The position numbers were made by a program, and so were the translations under genes. From Burkholderiaceae bacterium (lineage in GTDB: Bacteria > Pseudomonadota > Gammaproteobacteria > Burkholderiales > Burkholderiaceae_C), in the NCBI GenBank assembly GCA_026125795.1, contig JAHCKM010000001.1:682001-746000 (forward strand): DNA of 64,000 nt, read 5' to 3'. Below, piece by piece: positions 53,424-63,204 of the stretch (within the stretch, counting starts at the first letter, position 1; the number at the start of each line of letters is the position of its first letter). Under the pieces are notes generated by a model. It was not told the DNA's origin. It worked only from the letters and a program-made list of their open reading frames with translations, and did no database searches.

Positions 53424-54854
53424 CTAGAATATGTCGCTTGCCGGAATCGAGACGCGCACGCGCGTGCCGCGTCCCTGCGTGCTGTGTATGTCGACCTGAT
53501 AGCCGAGGGCGTCGGCGAGGCGCCGGACGATCAAGAGTCCCAGGCCGAACCCATCTCGAGTCGGCGGTGGAATCGTCGCTGGCGACTGGACACAAAGGTC
53601 GTCCGCCGGCATGCCGGGACCCTGATCCCATACCTCCAGATGAACATCGCCGTTCCGGCGCCTCGCCGATACCAGTACACCCCCTCGGGTGAACTTGATG
53701 GCGTTGGACACGAGGTTGTCGACGACGCGGGCGAGCATCACGGGATCCGTGCGCACTGCCAGATGCGTGGTCCTTGTCCGAAGTTGCACGCGACGGCTAT
53801 TGGCGAGTTCTTCGAACCCGACCTCCAGCTTCTGGAACACGTCCTGAAGCTGAACCTCGCGGCGCTCCGGCGTTGCGCTGTCGAACCGAACGAACTGCAG
53901 GACGTCCGTGACGAAGCCCTCGAGATCTTCGATGGCTGAGCTGAGCCGCCGAATTGCTTTGGGCCAGTCAACGACGGCTCCGCTTGAGGCGGCCGGTGAA
54001 TGGGCCAGCAGCTTCAGCGCGTGTATTCGCTGGCGCAGATCGTGACTGGCACTGGCGAACACAGCCGAGCGCGTCTCGAGGTCTGCCGCGGCCGCGTTGC
54101 GGAGCCTTTCGACTTCCGCATTCCGATCGCGCAAGTGCACCATCAGTAGGTCGACCTCATCGCTTCGAATCAAGTAGCGGCGCACGCCACCGATGACGAT
54201 GTAGAAGCCCGACCACATGACCCCACCGAAAGCCGCAAACAGAACGATGAGCACACTGGTCGATGCCCAGTTCGAGGACAGCAACATCCACCCAGTGGCC
54301 AGCCACATCGGTATCACGTAGGCAGCGAAGATCACCGGTGATGCCGGAGCGATGCCCAGGCACGCCACGCTCAACATGACATACGTGAGCAGAATGACCA
54401 CGGTTGTCAGGTTCAGATCCGGACCAATGAACAGCGTGGCGGTCCAGCTCCAGTGAATGGCTGCAAGCAGGATTGCCATCAGGGGCAGCAGGCGAAGCGA
54501 TGGTCTCGATGCCACCTCATCGGTCGATGCCGCGAAGACCCGGTTCACGATCAGGATGCGTGCCACGATGCTGGCCAGGCTCTCCAGCAGCCAAGCGATC
54601 ATGAGCCAGACGGGCACCAGTCGATCCATCGTCGCTGCAACGAAGATGAGTGCAACACCGATGCCGTACGCCGTGATCAGTGCCGGCATCTGCTCGAGGA
54701 AGAACTCGCGTGTCCTGCGCGTTACGGGCAAGACCCATCGCCAGCGCGGGTCTTCTTGCCTCGTCACCCGGGTTGTTCGGAGCAGTTCCTCCGGCGAGCA
54801 GATTGGGAGCCCAGCACCTGAAGGTGCTTGCGCTTGCTGCGCCGCCGTGTTCAT
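53424..54854 (-). CDS. Membrane sensor histidine kinase
   Basis: A 476-residue kinase. Six hydrophobic helices lie between about residues 55 and 225 with no large sensory loop. They are followed by a short coiled coil and the H-box FASASHDLRQRIHALKLLAH (class with 'ASHDLRQ'). The N-box is RVVDNLVSNAIKFTRGGVLV, and the G-boxes are EVWDQGPGMP and GFGLGLLIVRRLADALG. The stop codon region is 11 bases from the oxygenase gene. The response regulator upstream overlaps it by ATGA, so they are partners. Confidence 0.9.
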   Translation of the reverse strand: MNTAAQQAQAPSGAGLPICSPEELLRTTRVTRQEDPRWRWVLPVTRRTREFFLEQMPALITAYGIGVALIFVAATMDRLVPVWLMIAWLLESLASIVARILIVNRVFAASTDEVASRPSLRLLPLMAILLAAIHWSWTATLFIGPDLNLTTVVILLTYVMLSVACLGIAPASPVIFAAYVIPMWLATGWMLLSSNWASTSVLIVLFAAFGGVMWSGFYIVIGGVRRYLIRSDEVDLLMVHLRDRNAEVERLRNAAAADLETRSAVFASASHDLRQRIHALKLLAHSPAASSGAVVDWPKAIRRLSSAIEDLEGFVTDVLQFVRFDSATPERREVQLQDVFQKLEVGFEELANSRRVQLRTRTTHLAVRTDPVMLARVVDNLVSNAIKFTRGGVLVSARRRNGDVHLEVWDQGPGMPADDLCVQSPATIPPPTRDGFGLGLLIVRRLADALGYQVDIHSTQGRGTRVRVSIPASDIF

Positions 54855-55519
54855 GCTGTTGACCTCGTGAAAGTCGCTCGTAGCCGTTCCTCGGACTGGC
54901 CACTGCCGACGTCAATCAGACCAAGCTCGATCGCCTTGGCGACCGCATGCGAACGACTGTCCGCCTGCAGGGCGTGCATCAAAGCAGCCACTTGGTTGTT
55001 CACCGTGCCTTCGGCCAGATTTATGAGCGCCGCGATCTGCTTCGAGGACCGGCCGAGCTGAATGAGCTCGAGGATTTCGGTCTGCCTGTTCGTCAGGCGG
55101 ATGCTCGTCGTGCGAGAGGCCGGGGTGATCGCCGGAAAGCTGCCCAGCCCCCGCATGGCGTCGTTCAGCCGCGCCGCGAACGCATCCACAGGCATCGACT
55201 TGGGGATGTAGCCGAGAAAGCCCCACGTCTGGAGTTGCCGAACATAGTCATCGCGATCGAAGGCGCTGATGACGCAGCAGAGGGACGCCATGCCGGCACT
55301 TCGGACTTGCTTCGCGAGCGACAACCCGAATGCGCCGGGCACTGCCAAGTCGAGGAAGATTCTGTACCAGGCCTGTCCAGGGCCGTTCAGGTTTTCCAAC
55401 GTACCTGCGGCGGTGGCACACGTGACGATCTGAAGGTCTTCGTCGCCGCCGTGCGTCAGCAGTCTGGAGGTCGCCTCCGCGACCAGAGGATGGTCCTCAA
55501 CAATTAGAACGTACCTCAT
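54851..55519 (-). CDS. NarL/FixJ-type response regulator
   Basis: A 222-residue regulator. The receiver has the acidic pair in VLIVEDHPLVA, the phosphorylatable Asp in YRIFLDLAVPGAFG, and later CCVISAFDRDD and GYIPKSMPVDAFAARL. The LuxR-type helix-turn-helix is LTNRQTEILELIQLGRSSKQ followed by AEGTVNNQVAALMHAL. First gene of the operon RR-kinase-oxygenase. The divergent gap of about 310 bases upstream holds its promoter. Confidence 0.9.
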   Translation of the reverse strand: MRYVLIVEDHPLVAEATSRLLTHGGDEDLQIVTCATAAGTLENLNGPGQAWYRIFLDLAVPGAFGLSLAKQVRSAGMASLCCVISAFDRDDYVRQLQTWGFLGYIPKSMPVDAFAARLNDAMRGLGSFPAITPASRTTSIRLTNRQTEILELIQLGRSSKQIAALINLAEGTVNNQVAALMHALQADSRSHAVAKAIELGLIDVGSGQSEERLRATFTRSTA

Positions 55520-55830
55520 GCAGCCCTCGCAGCGACGGAACAAACCCCCTCCGTTCGAAGCTAGGCCTCTGGGTAGAGATTGGTCGCCACGATTTGATCA
55601 TTGTCAAGAGGCACTTCTTCACTCGGTTGGAAGAGGAGCCTACGAAGATGGGCCTTCGCCAGCGGTGCACCAAGACTGCGCGCCTATGCCCGAGATCCGC
55701 TCGGCGCCATGGCTCAGTCCGATTTACGTAACCAGACAGTCGAGCGCCCTGCTTGCAAACCGTTGCCGTGCGGTTTGAACTTTGCCCTCATTCAGTGCTT
55801 CACTGGCACTACACGAAAGAGGAGGCCAAC
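55520..55830. other. Divergent intergenic region, 311 bases
   Basis: No gene seen. It should hold promoters for the regulator operon (minus) and the small membrane protein (plus). A good AGGAGG lies before the downstream ATG. No obvious palindrome was found. Confidence 0.4.
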
Positions 55831-56130
55831 ATGCTGATGCTGTTCGTCCGTCAGTCCCGACCGGATTCGGCCTATTGGCCCGGACGCCGCGCGCTCGCCG
55901 CAGTTGACGCACTGGCGTGGCCGCTCGCTGCCGCTTGGTTTTTTGCCAATCTCCCGTGGGCCACTGGGATCGTCGGTCCTTTCATCGTCGCTGCGGCGAG
56001 CCTTGGCGCCGCTTGGCGCTTGCGCGTCGCGACTCTGTTCAACCATCGCTATCGGTTCACGGCTTGGACATGGTCGGTTCGCGTCGCTGCCGCACTTACT
56101 TTTGGCGCCGTGCTGAAGGCTGTCATCTAA
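55831..56130 (+). CDS. Small unrecognised membrane protein
   Basis: A 99-residue protein, MLMLFVRQSRPDSAYWPGRR onwards, with about three hydrophobic segments (ALAWPLAAAWFFANL, GPFIVAAASLGAAW, VAAALTFGAVLKAVI). AGAGGAGG lies just before the ATG, which supports translation. I recognise no family. It is divergent from the two-component operon and could be a target of it. Confidence 0.65.
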   Translation: MLMLFVRQSRPDSAYWPGRRALAAVDALAWPLAAAWFFANLPWATGIVGPFIVAAASLGAAWRLRVATLFNHRYRFTAWTWSVRVAAALTFGAVLKAVI

Positions 56131-56446
56131 GGGGTGAGCCTATGGAACCCTGCGGCATCACTGCGCCCGCGGTGGTGCTGCCTCGCGGGATTACGACATC
56201 GGCGTCGAGCATCCACTCCAAACTGGCGCGAGCTGCTCGAACAACGCGAGCGTCGAATCGCCGAGCGCGTAAATCCCCCTCTGCGGCATCGCCCGGAACG
56301 GCCGCGTATGGAGCACGGCATCGGGCCCGGAGCTCGGCGACGCGCTGAAGCATCGCTTCGGAGCCGAGGTCGCCTTCGAGCGCGAAGGCCTTTGTTGTCA
56401 GTTCGGGGATTCGTCGATCTGACATTGCCAGCGCAGCAATCCGCTG
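56131..56446. other. Degenerate region without a recognisable gene
   Basis: About 316 bases. A minus-strand frame at 56123-56425 has a protein-like stretch (PELTTKAFALEGDLGSEAML), and another frame contains GIYALGDSTLALFEQL. Together they suggest a gene broken by a frameshift, but I cannot name the family. It lies directly downstream of the cyclase fragment. Confidence 0.35.
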
Positions 56447-56725
56447 TTACCCGATGCGGCCACGCTCGTGCAGGAGCTGAGCGAACTGTGCTCCCATGAA
56501 CCCGCGGCGGCTGTGACGAGCCCTTTCATGTCCATCCTCGAAGACTGCCACTGCGCGCATCCATCCCGCGGAGGCGCCGCGGATCTTGTGCGCGAAGCAG
56601 CAGACCGTGAAGCGGTAGCCGGGCAGCGATTCGAGGTTGTGCAGCTTCTCGAGATGGCAGTAGCCGATGTCCCGGGCAACTGCGCTACACGCTGAACACG
56701 CCTTATCGGGATGCGCCACGCACAT
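56447..56725 (-). pseudogene. C-terminal fragment of a cyclase-family (isatin hydrolase/kynurenine formamidase type) gene
   Basis: The minus-strand frame reads DIGYCHLEKLHNLESLPGYR, then FTVCCFAHKIRGASAGWMRA and VAVFED, the usual C-terminal end of the metal-dependent cyclase family (PF04199). The N-terminal two thirds with the metal-binding HxGTHxD region are missing. The frame continues about 25 residues beyond the usual end. Remnant of a catabolic hydrolase. Confidence 0.6.
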
Positions 56726-56896
56726 CGTACTGGAGCCGCCGGATCTGATGGCGCGACCGGCCGCACTTCGGTTGCGCCGATGCCTGACCTCGGAAAAGGT
56801 GAGTTCTTCAAGCGCTGGCGATAGCTACCATCATTCGCAACGCACGACGCAACGCAACTGCTTGCGGGAAAACCAAAACCCGTCACCACCGGGGCA
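56726..56896. other. Short non-coding gap
   Basis: No gene. It would be the divergent space between the cyclase remnant and the flavin oxidoreductase pseudogene. Confidence 0.4.
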
Positions 56897-58438
56897 ATGC
56901 TTACCCATATCGACAAGCCTCTGCAGATCGCAGGGGTCACGCTGAAGAATCGCGTGGCGCGCTCCGCTCACTTCACTGGTCTGGCGCCGGCTGGAATGAG
57001 TGACGACCTGATCGCTTATCACGCCGCACGGGCGCGTGGCGGCGTCGGCCTGACCATTCTGGAGGTCATGTCGGTGCACCCTCAAGTCCAATGGGGCTCA
57101 GCTGCTGGGGCCCCGATATGAGCGAGGGATACGCCAAGCTCTTGGAAGCCTGCGAGCCGCATGGCATGGTTTTGTTTCATCAGCTTTGGCATGCCGGCCA
57201 CAACTGGGGCCCGATCGACGGCAGCCTGCCCTGGTCTGCATCGGATCTGCCCGGAATATCCGGCATCGTGCCGATCCCGATGACGCAGGCGATGATGGAT
57301 GAGGTGATCGCCAGCTTTGCCGACGCGGCGCGCAAGTGCGTGGCGCTGGGCACCAAGGGCGTCGAGATTCATTGCGCGCATGGCTACCTGCTGGCGCATT
57401 TCATGTCCGCCAACACCAATGATCGCACCGATCAATATAGCGGCTCCACGGAGAACCGCCTCCGTTTCCCCATCGAGGTGGTGCGCGCCGTGCGCGCCGC
57501 CGTGCCGGCCGGCTATCCGGTCGGTGTTCGCGTGGCGCCGGATGTGGTGCCCGGCGGCATCGACGTCGAGCTCTGTACGCTTCTCTGCCAGAAACTCGAG
57601 GCCGAGGGCCTGATCGACTTTGTCGACTGTTCGCTCGGCAATTACGAGACCTGGGACACGATGTGGGAGGGCATGCACGAAGGCGCCGGTTATCAACTGA
57701 AGACCAGCGGCGCGATCGCGCGAGCGGTGAAAAGCCCGAGGTCGCTTCCGCACACTCGAAGAGGCCGATGCTGTGATTCGCGCGGGAGACGCGGATTTCG
57801 TGTCGATGACGCGCGCCCACATTGCTGATCCCGATATCCTCGTCAAGACACTGTCCGGCAGACCAGAGGACGTCCGCCCCTGCATCGGCTGCAACCAGGG
57901 ATGCGTGGGCGGGCTGATGGAGTTTGGTCGTATGGGCTGCACCGTGAATCCCGCCGTGGGTTCGGAAGTGCGCATGGGCGAAGAGAAGTTGGCTCCAGTC
58001 ACGACGCCACGTTCCATCCTGGTTGTCGGCGGCGGGCCGGCCGGGATGGAGGCGGCGCGGGTAGCCGCGTTTCGTGGGCACAAGGTCACGTTGATGGAGG
58101 CAGCGCAGAGGCTTGGTGGCACCGTCAAGCTGGCCCGCAAGGCGCCCCATCGCGCCGGCATCGATGACATCACCGTCTGGCTGGAAGAGCAGGTCTTCAA
58201 GCTCGGTGTCGACGTGCGCCTCTCCACTTATGCGGAGGTGGACGAAGTTCTGGCCGAAAAGCCGGACGCGGTCATCGTCGCGACGGGGTCCTCTCCACGC
58301 ATGGACGGCCGTCAGTGGGGGAATTCAGGCGAGCCGGCAGTCGGCATGGACTCCCGAATTGTGATGTCGAGCCTCGAGCTGTTCGAGGCACCTCCAGCGC
58401 ACGCTCCGGCAAGCGCGCGGTGGTTGTGGACGATGTGG
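56897..58438 (+). pseudogene. NADH:flavin oxidoreductase (old yellow enzyme/dienoyl-CoA reductase type), frameshifted and truncated
   Basis: Three successive frames together encode one protein: MLTHIDKPLQIAGVTLKNRV to about 57100; then SEGYAKLLEACEPHGMVLFH through YLLAHFMSANTNDRTDQYSG to about 57735; then GDADFVSMTRAHIADPDILV, the Fe-S cluster region IGCNQGCVGG and the dinucleotide-binding VVGGGPAGMEAARVAAFRG to about 58390. A further shift shortly before 58438 breaks the sequence AVVVDDV. The IS21 element cuts off the C-terminus. At least three frameshifts make it non-functional. The intact enzyme would be an FMN/FAD/4Fe-4S reductase of enoates or dienoyl-CoA. Confidence 0.85.
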
Positions 58439-58555
58439 TGTTGGCGCCGACCGAAAACTGAGCCACTTCTGAGGGTCGTGCCGACCAAGAACTGAGCCAG
58501 GTGTTCAACCTACCCTGCTGTTTTTTTGTGCAGCGGGGTGCCAGGAGTGATCACC

Positions 58556-60064
58556 ATGGATCAGATCGGATGGATTCGTCGGCTGCACCGCCGCGAGCGC
58601 AAGAGCGAGCGCGAGATCGCGCGCATCACGGGCCTGTCGCGCAACACGGTATCGAAGTGGCTACAGGGCGAGGTGGTCGAGCCGAAGTACCGGCGTGTCG
58701 GGCGGCCCAACAAGCTGGCGCCGTTCTACGAGGTCTTGCAGCAGGCGCTGGCGGCCGATGCGAAGCGTCCCAAGCATGAACGGCGCTCGGCCAAGGCGCT
58801 GTACGCGCAACTCAAGACGCAGGGCTACGAAGGCGGCCACACGCGCGTGACCGACCACATCCGCCGCTGGCGCGCCGGTTCGGGTGCCGCGGCGACCAAC
58901 GCCTTCGTGCCGCTGGCCTTCGAACTCGGCGAGGCGTACCAGTTCGACTGGAGCGAGGAAGGGCTGGTGGTGGGCGGCATCTACTACCGAGCGCAGGTGG
59001 CGCACATGAAGCTGTGCGCCAGCCGCGCGTTCTGGCTGGTGGCCTATCCCAGCCAAGGCCACGAGATGCTGTTCGATGCGCACAACCGCGGCTTCGCAGC
59101 GCTGGGCGGCGTGGCCCGACGCGGCATCTACGACAACATGAAGACGGCGGTGGACCGCGTCAAGAAGGGCAGGGTCGAGAGGTCAACGCGCGCTTCAGCG
59201 CCATGTGCGCGCACTACCTGGTGGACGCCGAGTTCTGCAACGTCGCCGCTGGCTGGGAGAAGGGCGTGGTGGAGAAGAACGTGCAGGACAGCCGCCGGCG
59301 CGTCTGGCAGGAAGTGCTCGAGCGACGCTGGGGCAGCTTCGCCGAACTCAACGCCTGGGTCGGTGAACGCTGCAAGCAGTTGTGGAGCGAGCTGCGCCAC
59401 CCGAGCAGCAGCGCTTCACGGTGGCCGAGATGCTGGAGCTCGAGCGCGAACATCTGCTGCAGGTGCGCGCGCCGTTCGACGGCTACGTGCATAAGCTGGC
59501 CAGGGTGTCGAGCACCTGCCTGGTGTCGGTGGGGGGCAACCGCTACTCGGTGCCGTGCGAGCTGGCGGGGCAGACGGTGTCGACTCGTCTGTACCCGGCC
59601 CGCGTGGCGATCGTGTTCGATCAGGCCGTCGTGGCCGAGCACGAACGCCTGGCCGACCGAGGCAAGACTGCATATGACTGGCAGCACTACGTGCCGCTGC
59701 TGCAGCGCAAGCCCGGCGCGCTGCGCAACGGCGCTCCGTTCGCCGATCTGCCCTAGCCGCTGCAGCGGCTGCGCCGGGTGCTGTTGCGCGAGGACGGAAG
59801 TGACCGCTTGATGGCCAAGGTGTTGGCGCTAGTGCCGAGCGCTGGACTCGATGCGGTGCTGGTGGCCGTGGACTGGCGCTGGAGGCGGCGCCGCCGTCGA
59901 GTCGCGTGAGCGCCGAGCACGTGCTCAACGTGCTGGCGCGGCTGAACGCGGCACCGGTGCCCGAGAGCGCGGCCACGGCACTGCGCGCCAAGACGCCGCC
60001 CGTGGCCGACACGGCGCGCTACGACGCGCTGCGCACGACACAGGAGGAGGCCGGCCATGCGTGA
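58556..60064 (+). pseudogene. istA: IstA transposase of the IS21 element, frameshifted
   Basis: The ATG at 58556 (behind AGGAGTG) opens MDQIGWIRRLHRRERKSERE with the helix-turn-helix ITGLSRNTVSKWLQG. The integrase-like core is visible in GEAYQFDWSEEGLVVGG and GIYDNMKTAVDRVKKG. The frame then shifts near 59175 (to ARFSAMCAHYLVDAEFCNVA), shifts again near 59400 (to QRFTVAEMLELEREHLLQVR), and meets a stop at 59754. The last part ([20 protein letters not shown]) lies in yet another frame and overlaps istB. Not functional as a single protein. Confidence 0.85.
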
Positions 60065-60863
60065 CCTCGTCATCGAACTCAAGCAGTTGCGCCTGCACGG
60101 CATGGCCGGCGCTTTGAGTCAGTTGCTCGAGCAAGGCGGCAACGCCGGCGTCGAGTCCTCGCGCTGGCTGCTCGAACATCTGCTGCAAGCCGAGAGCACC
60201 GACCGCGCGATGCGCTCGGTGAGCTACCAACTGCATGCCGCGAAGTTCCCGGTGCACCGCGACTTGGCGGGCTTCGACTTCGATGTCTCCCCGGTGGATC
60301 GTGCGCTGGTGACCAAGCTGGCCAGCGCCGAGTTCGTCGAGCCCGCGCACAACGTGGTGTTCGTCGGCGGACCGGGCACGGGCAAGACGCACCTGGCCAG
60401 TGCGATCGGCATCGAGGCGATCACGCGCCACGGCAAGCGGGTGCGCTTCTACAGCACGGTGGATCTCGTGAACGCGCTGGAGCAGGAGAAGGCGCAAGGC
60501 AAGGCCGGGCGCATCGCCGGCACGCTGCTGCGGCTGGACCTGATCGTCCTCGACGAGCTGGGTTACCTGCCCTTCAGCCAGGCCGGCGGCGCCTTGCTGT
60601 TCCATCTGCTGAGCAAGCTGTACGAGCACACCAGTGTGATGGTCACCACCAACCTGGACTCCGCCGAGTGGTCCAGCGTCTTCGGCGACGCGAAGATGAC
60701 CACCGCGCTGCTCGATCGGCTCACACACCACTGCCACATCGTCGAGACGGGCAATGAGTCGATCCGCTTCAAGCGTTCGAGCACCGAGGCGGGCAAGCGC
60801 GTGAAGGCACGTGAGGCCACGCGAAAGAGCGCCGGCAAGGCCTCGGCCGCCACCACCGACTGA
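60057..60863 (+). CDS. istB: IstB ATPase of the IS21 element
   Basis: A 268-residue AAA+ helper ATPase, full length. Walker A is [20 protein letters not shown] near residue 105, Walker B is [15 protein letters not shown] and sensor region [18 protein letters not shown]. The ATG overlaps the istA stop. It would assist target selection, but it has no functional partner in this copy. Confidence 0.95.
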   Translation: MRDLVIELKQLRLHGMAGALSQLLEQGGNAGVESSRWLLEHLLQAESTDRAMRSVSYQLHAAKFPVHRDLAGFDFDVSPVDRALVTKLASAEFVEPAHNVVFVGGPGTGKTHLASAIGIEAITRHGKRVRFYSTVDLVNALEQEKAQGKAGRIAGTLLRLDLIVLDELGYLPFSQAGGALLFHLLSKLYEHTSVMVTTNLDSAEWSSVFGDAKMTTALLDRLTHHCHIVETGNESIRFKRSSTEAGKRVKAREATRKSAGKASAATTD

Positions 60864-61057
60864 TCGAGCGCCGCGCGCGGCAAGCCGCTTCGGGCTACGC
60901 CCTTCGCACCTTGCCGCGCGCATCCATCGCCATCACAACCCCGACGAAAGGACGCCCAACCCCTACACTTGTCCACAGCCGAGCAGCTCGCTGCCGGCCT
61001 CAGCCCCTGGCTCAATATTGAGTCGGCACGGTGGCTCAGAATTCAGTCGGCGCGGAC

Positions 61058-61307
61058 ATCCTGCGGTTGATTGAATAGCGATGGGCCTGTCGTTTGGCCC
61101 GCGGCGCACGCCGTTCGAGCATCGCAAGGCTAAACAGCACAACAAACTAACATACGTTATTTTAATTGCAACAGGATTCTTCCCTGAAGCATCTGTCTAT
61201 CCCAGTAAGGTGCCCTCTCCAGTTTGGTCAAGTTGGATGTGAGGAAACGAGCGATTGTTAGGTATAGACTTCGATGACCACTCGGCCATACCCAAGGAAG
61301 CACTCGG
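61058..61307. other. Intergenic region between IS21 and the thiolase gene
   Basis: Unusually AT-rich patch near 61145-61165 (ACATACGTTATTTTAATTGC) in a very GC-rich window; possible promoter area or remnant of transferred DNA. No gene seen. Confidence 0.4.
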
Positions 61308-62513
61308 ATGCCCGCCCCATCCAGCCGATCGAAACCGGATGCACGCAACCTGAGGGGCCGCGCTGCTGTCGTCGGTGCAGGCCGGTCAGCCGTGGGCCGT
61401 GTACAGGGACGCAGCGTCATGGCCCTGGCCAGCGACGCTGCGAAAGCCGCCCTCTCCGACGCTGGCCTGGAGCGCAGCGCCATCGACGGCGTCTTGACGA
61501 GCGTCGCATTCGCTGCGCCTTTCCATCGCTTCAGCGTCGCCTTCGGCGAGTATTTCGGACTCCAGCCGACCTTCTCGAACACGCTCCAGGTCTCCGGTGC
61601 GACCGCGGCCACGATGTTCAACATCGCCGCGGCCGCGATCACCGCGGGGCTGGCCAACAACGTGCTGGTCCTGGGCGCGGACAGTCTGCTGACCGGACTG
61701 TCGCCCGACCTCGCGCTGCGCTCAATGACCGAGAGCCGTGACCAGCAGTACGAGATGCCCTTCGGCATCCCGGTGGCCAACACCTTCGCGATGACGGCGC
61801 ACCGGCACATGCGCGAGTTCGGCACGACGTCCGAGCAGTTCGCCAAGGTCGCCGTCATCCACCGGGAGCATGCGATGCGCACGCCGGGTGCGCAGATGAC
61901 CGGACCCATCACCGTCGACGACGTGCTGAATTCCGGCTGGGTGACCACGCCGTACCACAAGCTCGATTGCTCGCTGATCTCCGACGGCGCCGCGGCATTC
62001 ATCGTCAGCGCGGCCGACCGGGCGGGCGACTCCAAGAGCAAGCCGGTCTACATCCTCGGTGGCGGCGAGTGCTACACGCACGAGCACATCTTCCTGATGC
62101 CTTCGCTGACGACCACCGGCGCGGTCGAGTCGAGCGCGAAGGCCTACGCCATGGCGGGCGTGGGCCCGCGCGACATCGACGTGGCCGGCGTGTACGACTG
62201 CTTCACCGGAACGGTGGTCATGATGCTCGAGGATCTGGGCTTCTGTCCGAAGGGCGAGGGCGGGCGCTTCGTCGACGACCGGCAGATCACCTACGGCGGC
62301 AGCATCCCGATCAACACGCATGGCGGGCTGCTGTCGTTCGCGCACCCGGGCATGCCGGGATCGCTGCTGCACTTCCTCGAGGTGGTCGAGCAGCTGCGCG
62401 GGCGCTGCGGGGAGCGCCAGGTCGCGGGCGCGGAGCTGGGGCTAGTGCACAGCCTGGGTGCGGGATTCGCCACCCAGGCGACCACCATCCTCGGCACGGA
62501 GGCGACGCTGTGA
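61308..62513 (+). CDS. Thiolase-superfamily acyl-CoA acetyltransferase / lipid-transfer protein
   Basis: A 401-residue thiolase-like protein. Segments: AAVVGAGRSAVGRVQGRSVM at the start, a middle block with NVLVLGADSLLTGLSP, and a C-terminal block IPINTHGGLLSFAHPGMPGS and GLVHSLGAGFATQATTI. At the nucleophile position the usual Cys is not obvious (SGATAATMFNIAAAAI), as in the SCP2/steroid-degradation thiolase-like (Ltp2/acetyltransferase) subgroup. AAGGAAG precedes the ATG. It overlaps the DUF35 gene, its usual partner. Probable role: carbon-carbon cleavage of an acyl-CoA side chain. Confidence 0.85.
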   Translation: MPAPSSRSKPDARNLRGRAAVVGAGRSAVGRVQGRSVMALASDAAKAALSDAGLERSAIDGVLTSVAFAAPFHRFSVAFGEYFGLQPTFSNTLQVSGATAATMFNIAAAAITAGLANNVLVLGADSLLTGLSPDLALRSMTESRDQQYEMPFGIPVANTFAMTAHRHMREFGTTSEQFAKVAVIHREHAMRTPGAQMTGPITVDDVLNSGWVTTPYHKLDCSLISDGAAAFIVSAADRAGDSKSKPVYILGGGECYTHEHIFLMPSLTTTGAVESSAKAYAMAGVGPRDIDVAGVYDCFTGTVVMMLEDLGFCPKGEGGRFVDDRQITYGGSIPINTHGGLLSFAHPGMPGSLLHFLEVVEQLRGRCGERQVAGAELGLVHSLGAGFATQATTILGTEATL

Positions 62514-62941
62514 GGCGCATCGAACCGGGCGAAGCCCACGTCAAGCCACTGCCGACCCCGGATGCGGACTCGCAGGCGTACTGGGACGGGCTGAAAGACG
62601 GCCGGCTGCTGTTGCAGCACTGCGGCGCCTGCGGACATGTGCAGCTGTACCAGCAGGCCCTCTGCCGGCGCTGCCTGGGCACGGAACTCGTCCATCGCCG
62701 GGCGAGCGGTCGCGGGACGGTGCACTCATTCAGCGTGGTGCACCGGGCGCCGGGGCCTGCGTTCAAGCAGGACACACCCTACGCGGTTCTGCTGGTGGAA
62801 CTCGAGGAGGGCCCGCGCATGATCAGCTCGCTGATCGATGCCGACCCGATGTCGGTGGAGTTCGACATGCGCGTCGAACTGGTCTGCGAGGCTGTCCACG
62901 GTGGCGCTGTGCTGCCGCGGTTCCGGCCCGTCGGGCGTTGA
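62510..62941 (+). CDS. Zn-ribbon OB-fold (DUF35) partner of the thiolase
   Basis: A 143-residue DUF35 protein. The zinc ribbon is CGACGHVQLYQQALCRRC near residue 40, followed by the OB-fold part GRGTVHSFSVVHRAPGPAFK and YAVLLVELEEGPRMISSLID. The GTG start overlaps the thiolase stop. DUF35 proteins bind acyl-CoA and form complexes with thiolase-like enzymes or hydratases. Well supported by context. Confidence 0.9.
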   Translation: MRRIEPGEAHVKPLPTPDADSQAYWDGLKDGRLLLQHCGACGHVQLYQQALCRRCLGTELVHRRASGRGTVHSFSVVHRAPGPAFKQDTPYAVLLVELEEGPRMISSLIDADPMSVEFDMRVELVCEAVHGGAVLPRFRPVGR

Positions 62942-62952
62942 GGCGGGCGCGC

Positions 62953-63204
62953 GTGGGCCAGGACCTGGAAGGTGCAAGCTCCGATCCGCAGTGCGCAGAG
63001 CGCGCGTCGGCGGCCCTCGAGGTGCGCTATCGGAGCGAAGCGCCGTTCCCGAACCGACATGTCCGTTTCCCGTGCGACCGCGACGGCCGCGTGGACATCG
63101 ATGCACTCAACGACGCGTGCCGGCGCGATTGTCTGTTCGCGCGTGTTCTCGAGCGCCTCGGGTACGCGCAGAGCCAGATCGTCCGTGTGTCAATTCCCGC
63201 TTGA
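62953..63204 (+). CDS. Small unrecognised protein downstream of the thiolase pair
   Basis: An 83-residue frame from a GTG at 62953, with regular composition (SAALEVRYRSEAPFPNRHVR, VDIDALNDACRRDCLFARVL). It follows the DUF35 gene by 11 bases in the same direction and could be co-transcribed. I know no family. Its last 15 bases overlap the Bug-type pseudogene on the other strand. Confidence 0.45.
   Translation: MGQDLEGASSDPQCAERASAALEVRYRSEAPFPNRHVRFPCDRDGRVDIDALNDACRRDCLFARVLERLGYAQSQIVRVSIPA

Larger units (their letters stand above)
58439..61057 (+). mobile_element. IS21-family insertion sequence
   Basis: About 2.6 kb with related termini: TGTTGGCGCCGAC at the left, and the complement of the right end reads TGTCCGCGCCGAC. 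Sub-terminal repeats with TGAGCCA lie at both ends, as usual for IS21. It contains a broken istA and an intact istB. The flanks (GTGG on the left, TCCT on the right) show no target duplication, so one side was probably rearranged after insertion. Confidence 0.85.

Noticed and set aside
57082-58227. 381-codon minus-strand frame across the flavin oxidoreductase remnant
   Set aside because: Antisense shadow; the plus strand carries the family motifs even though broken.
61157-62041. 294-codon minus-strand frame over the thiolase gene
   Set aside because: Ser/Thr/Ala-rich antisense shadow; the thiolase is coupled to DUF35 on the plus strand.
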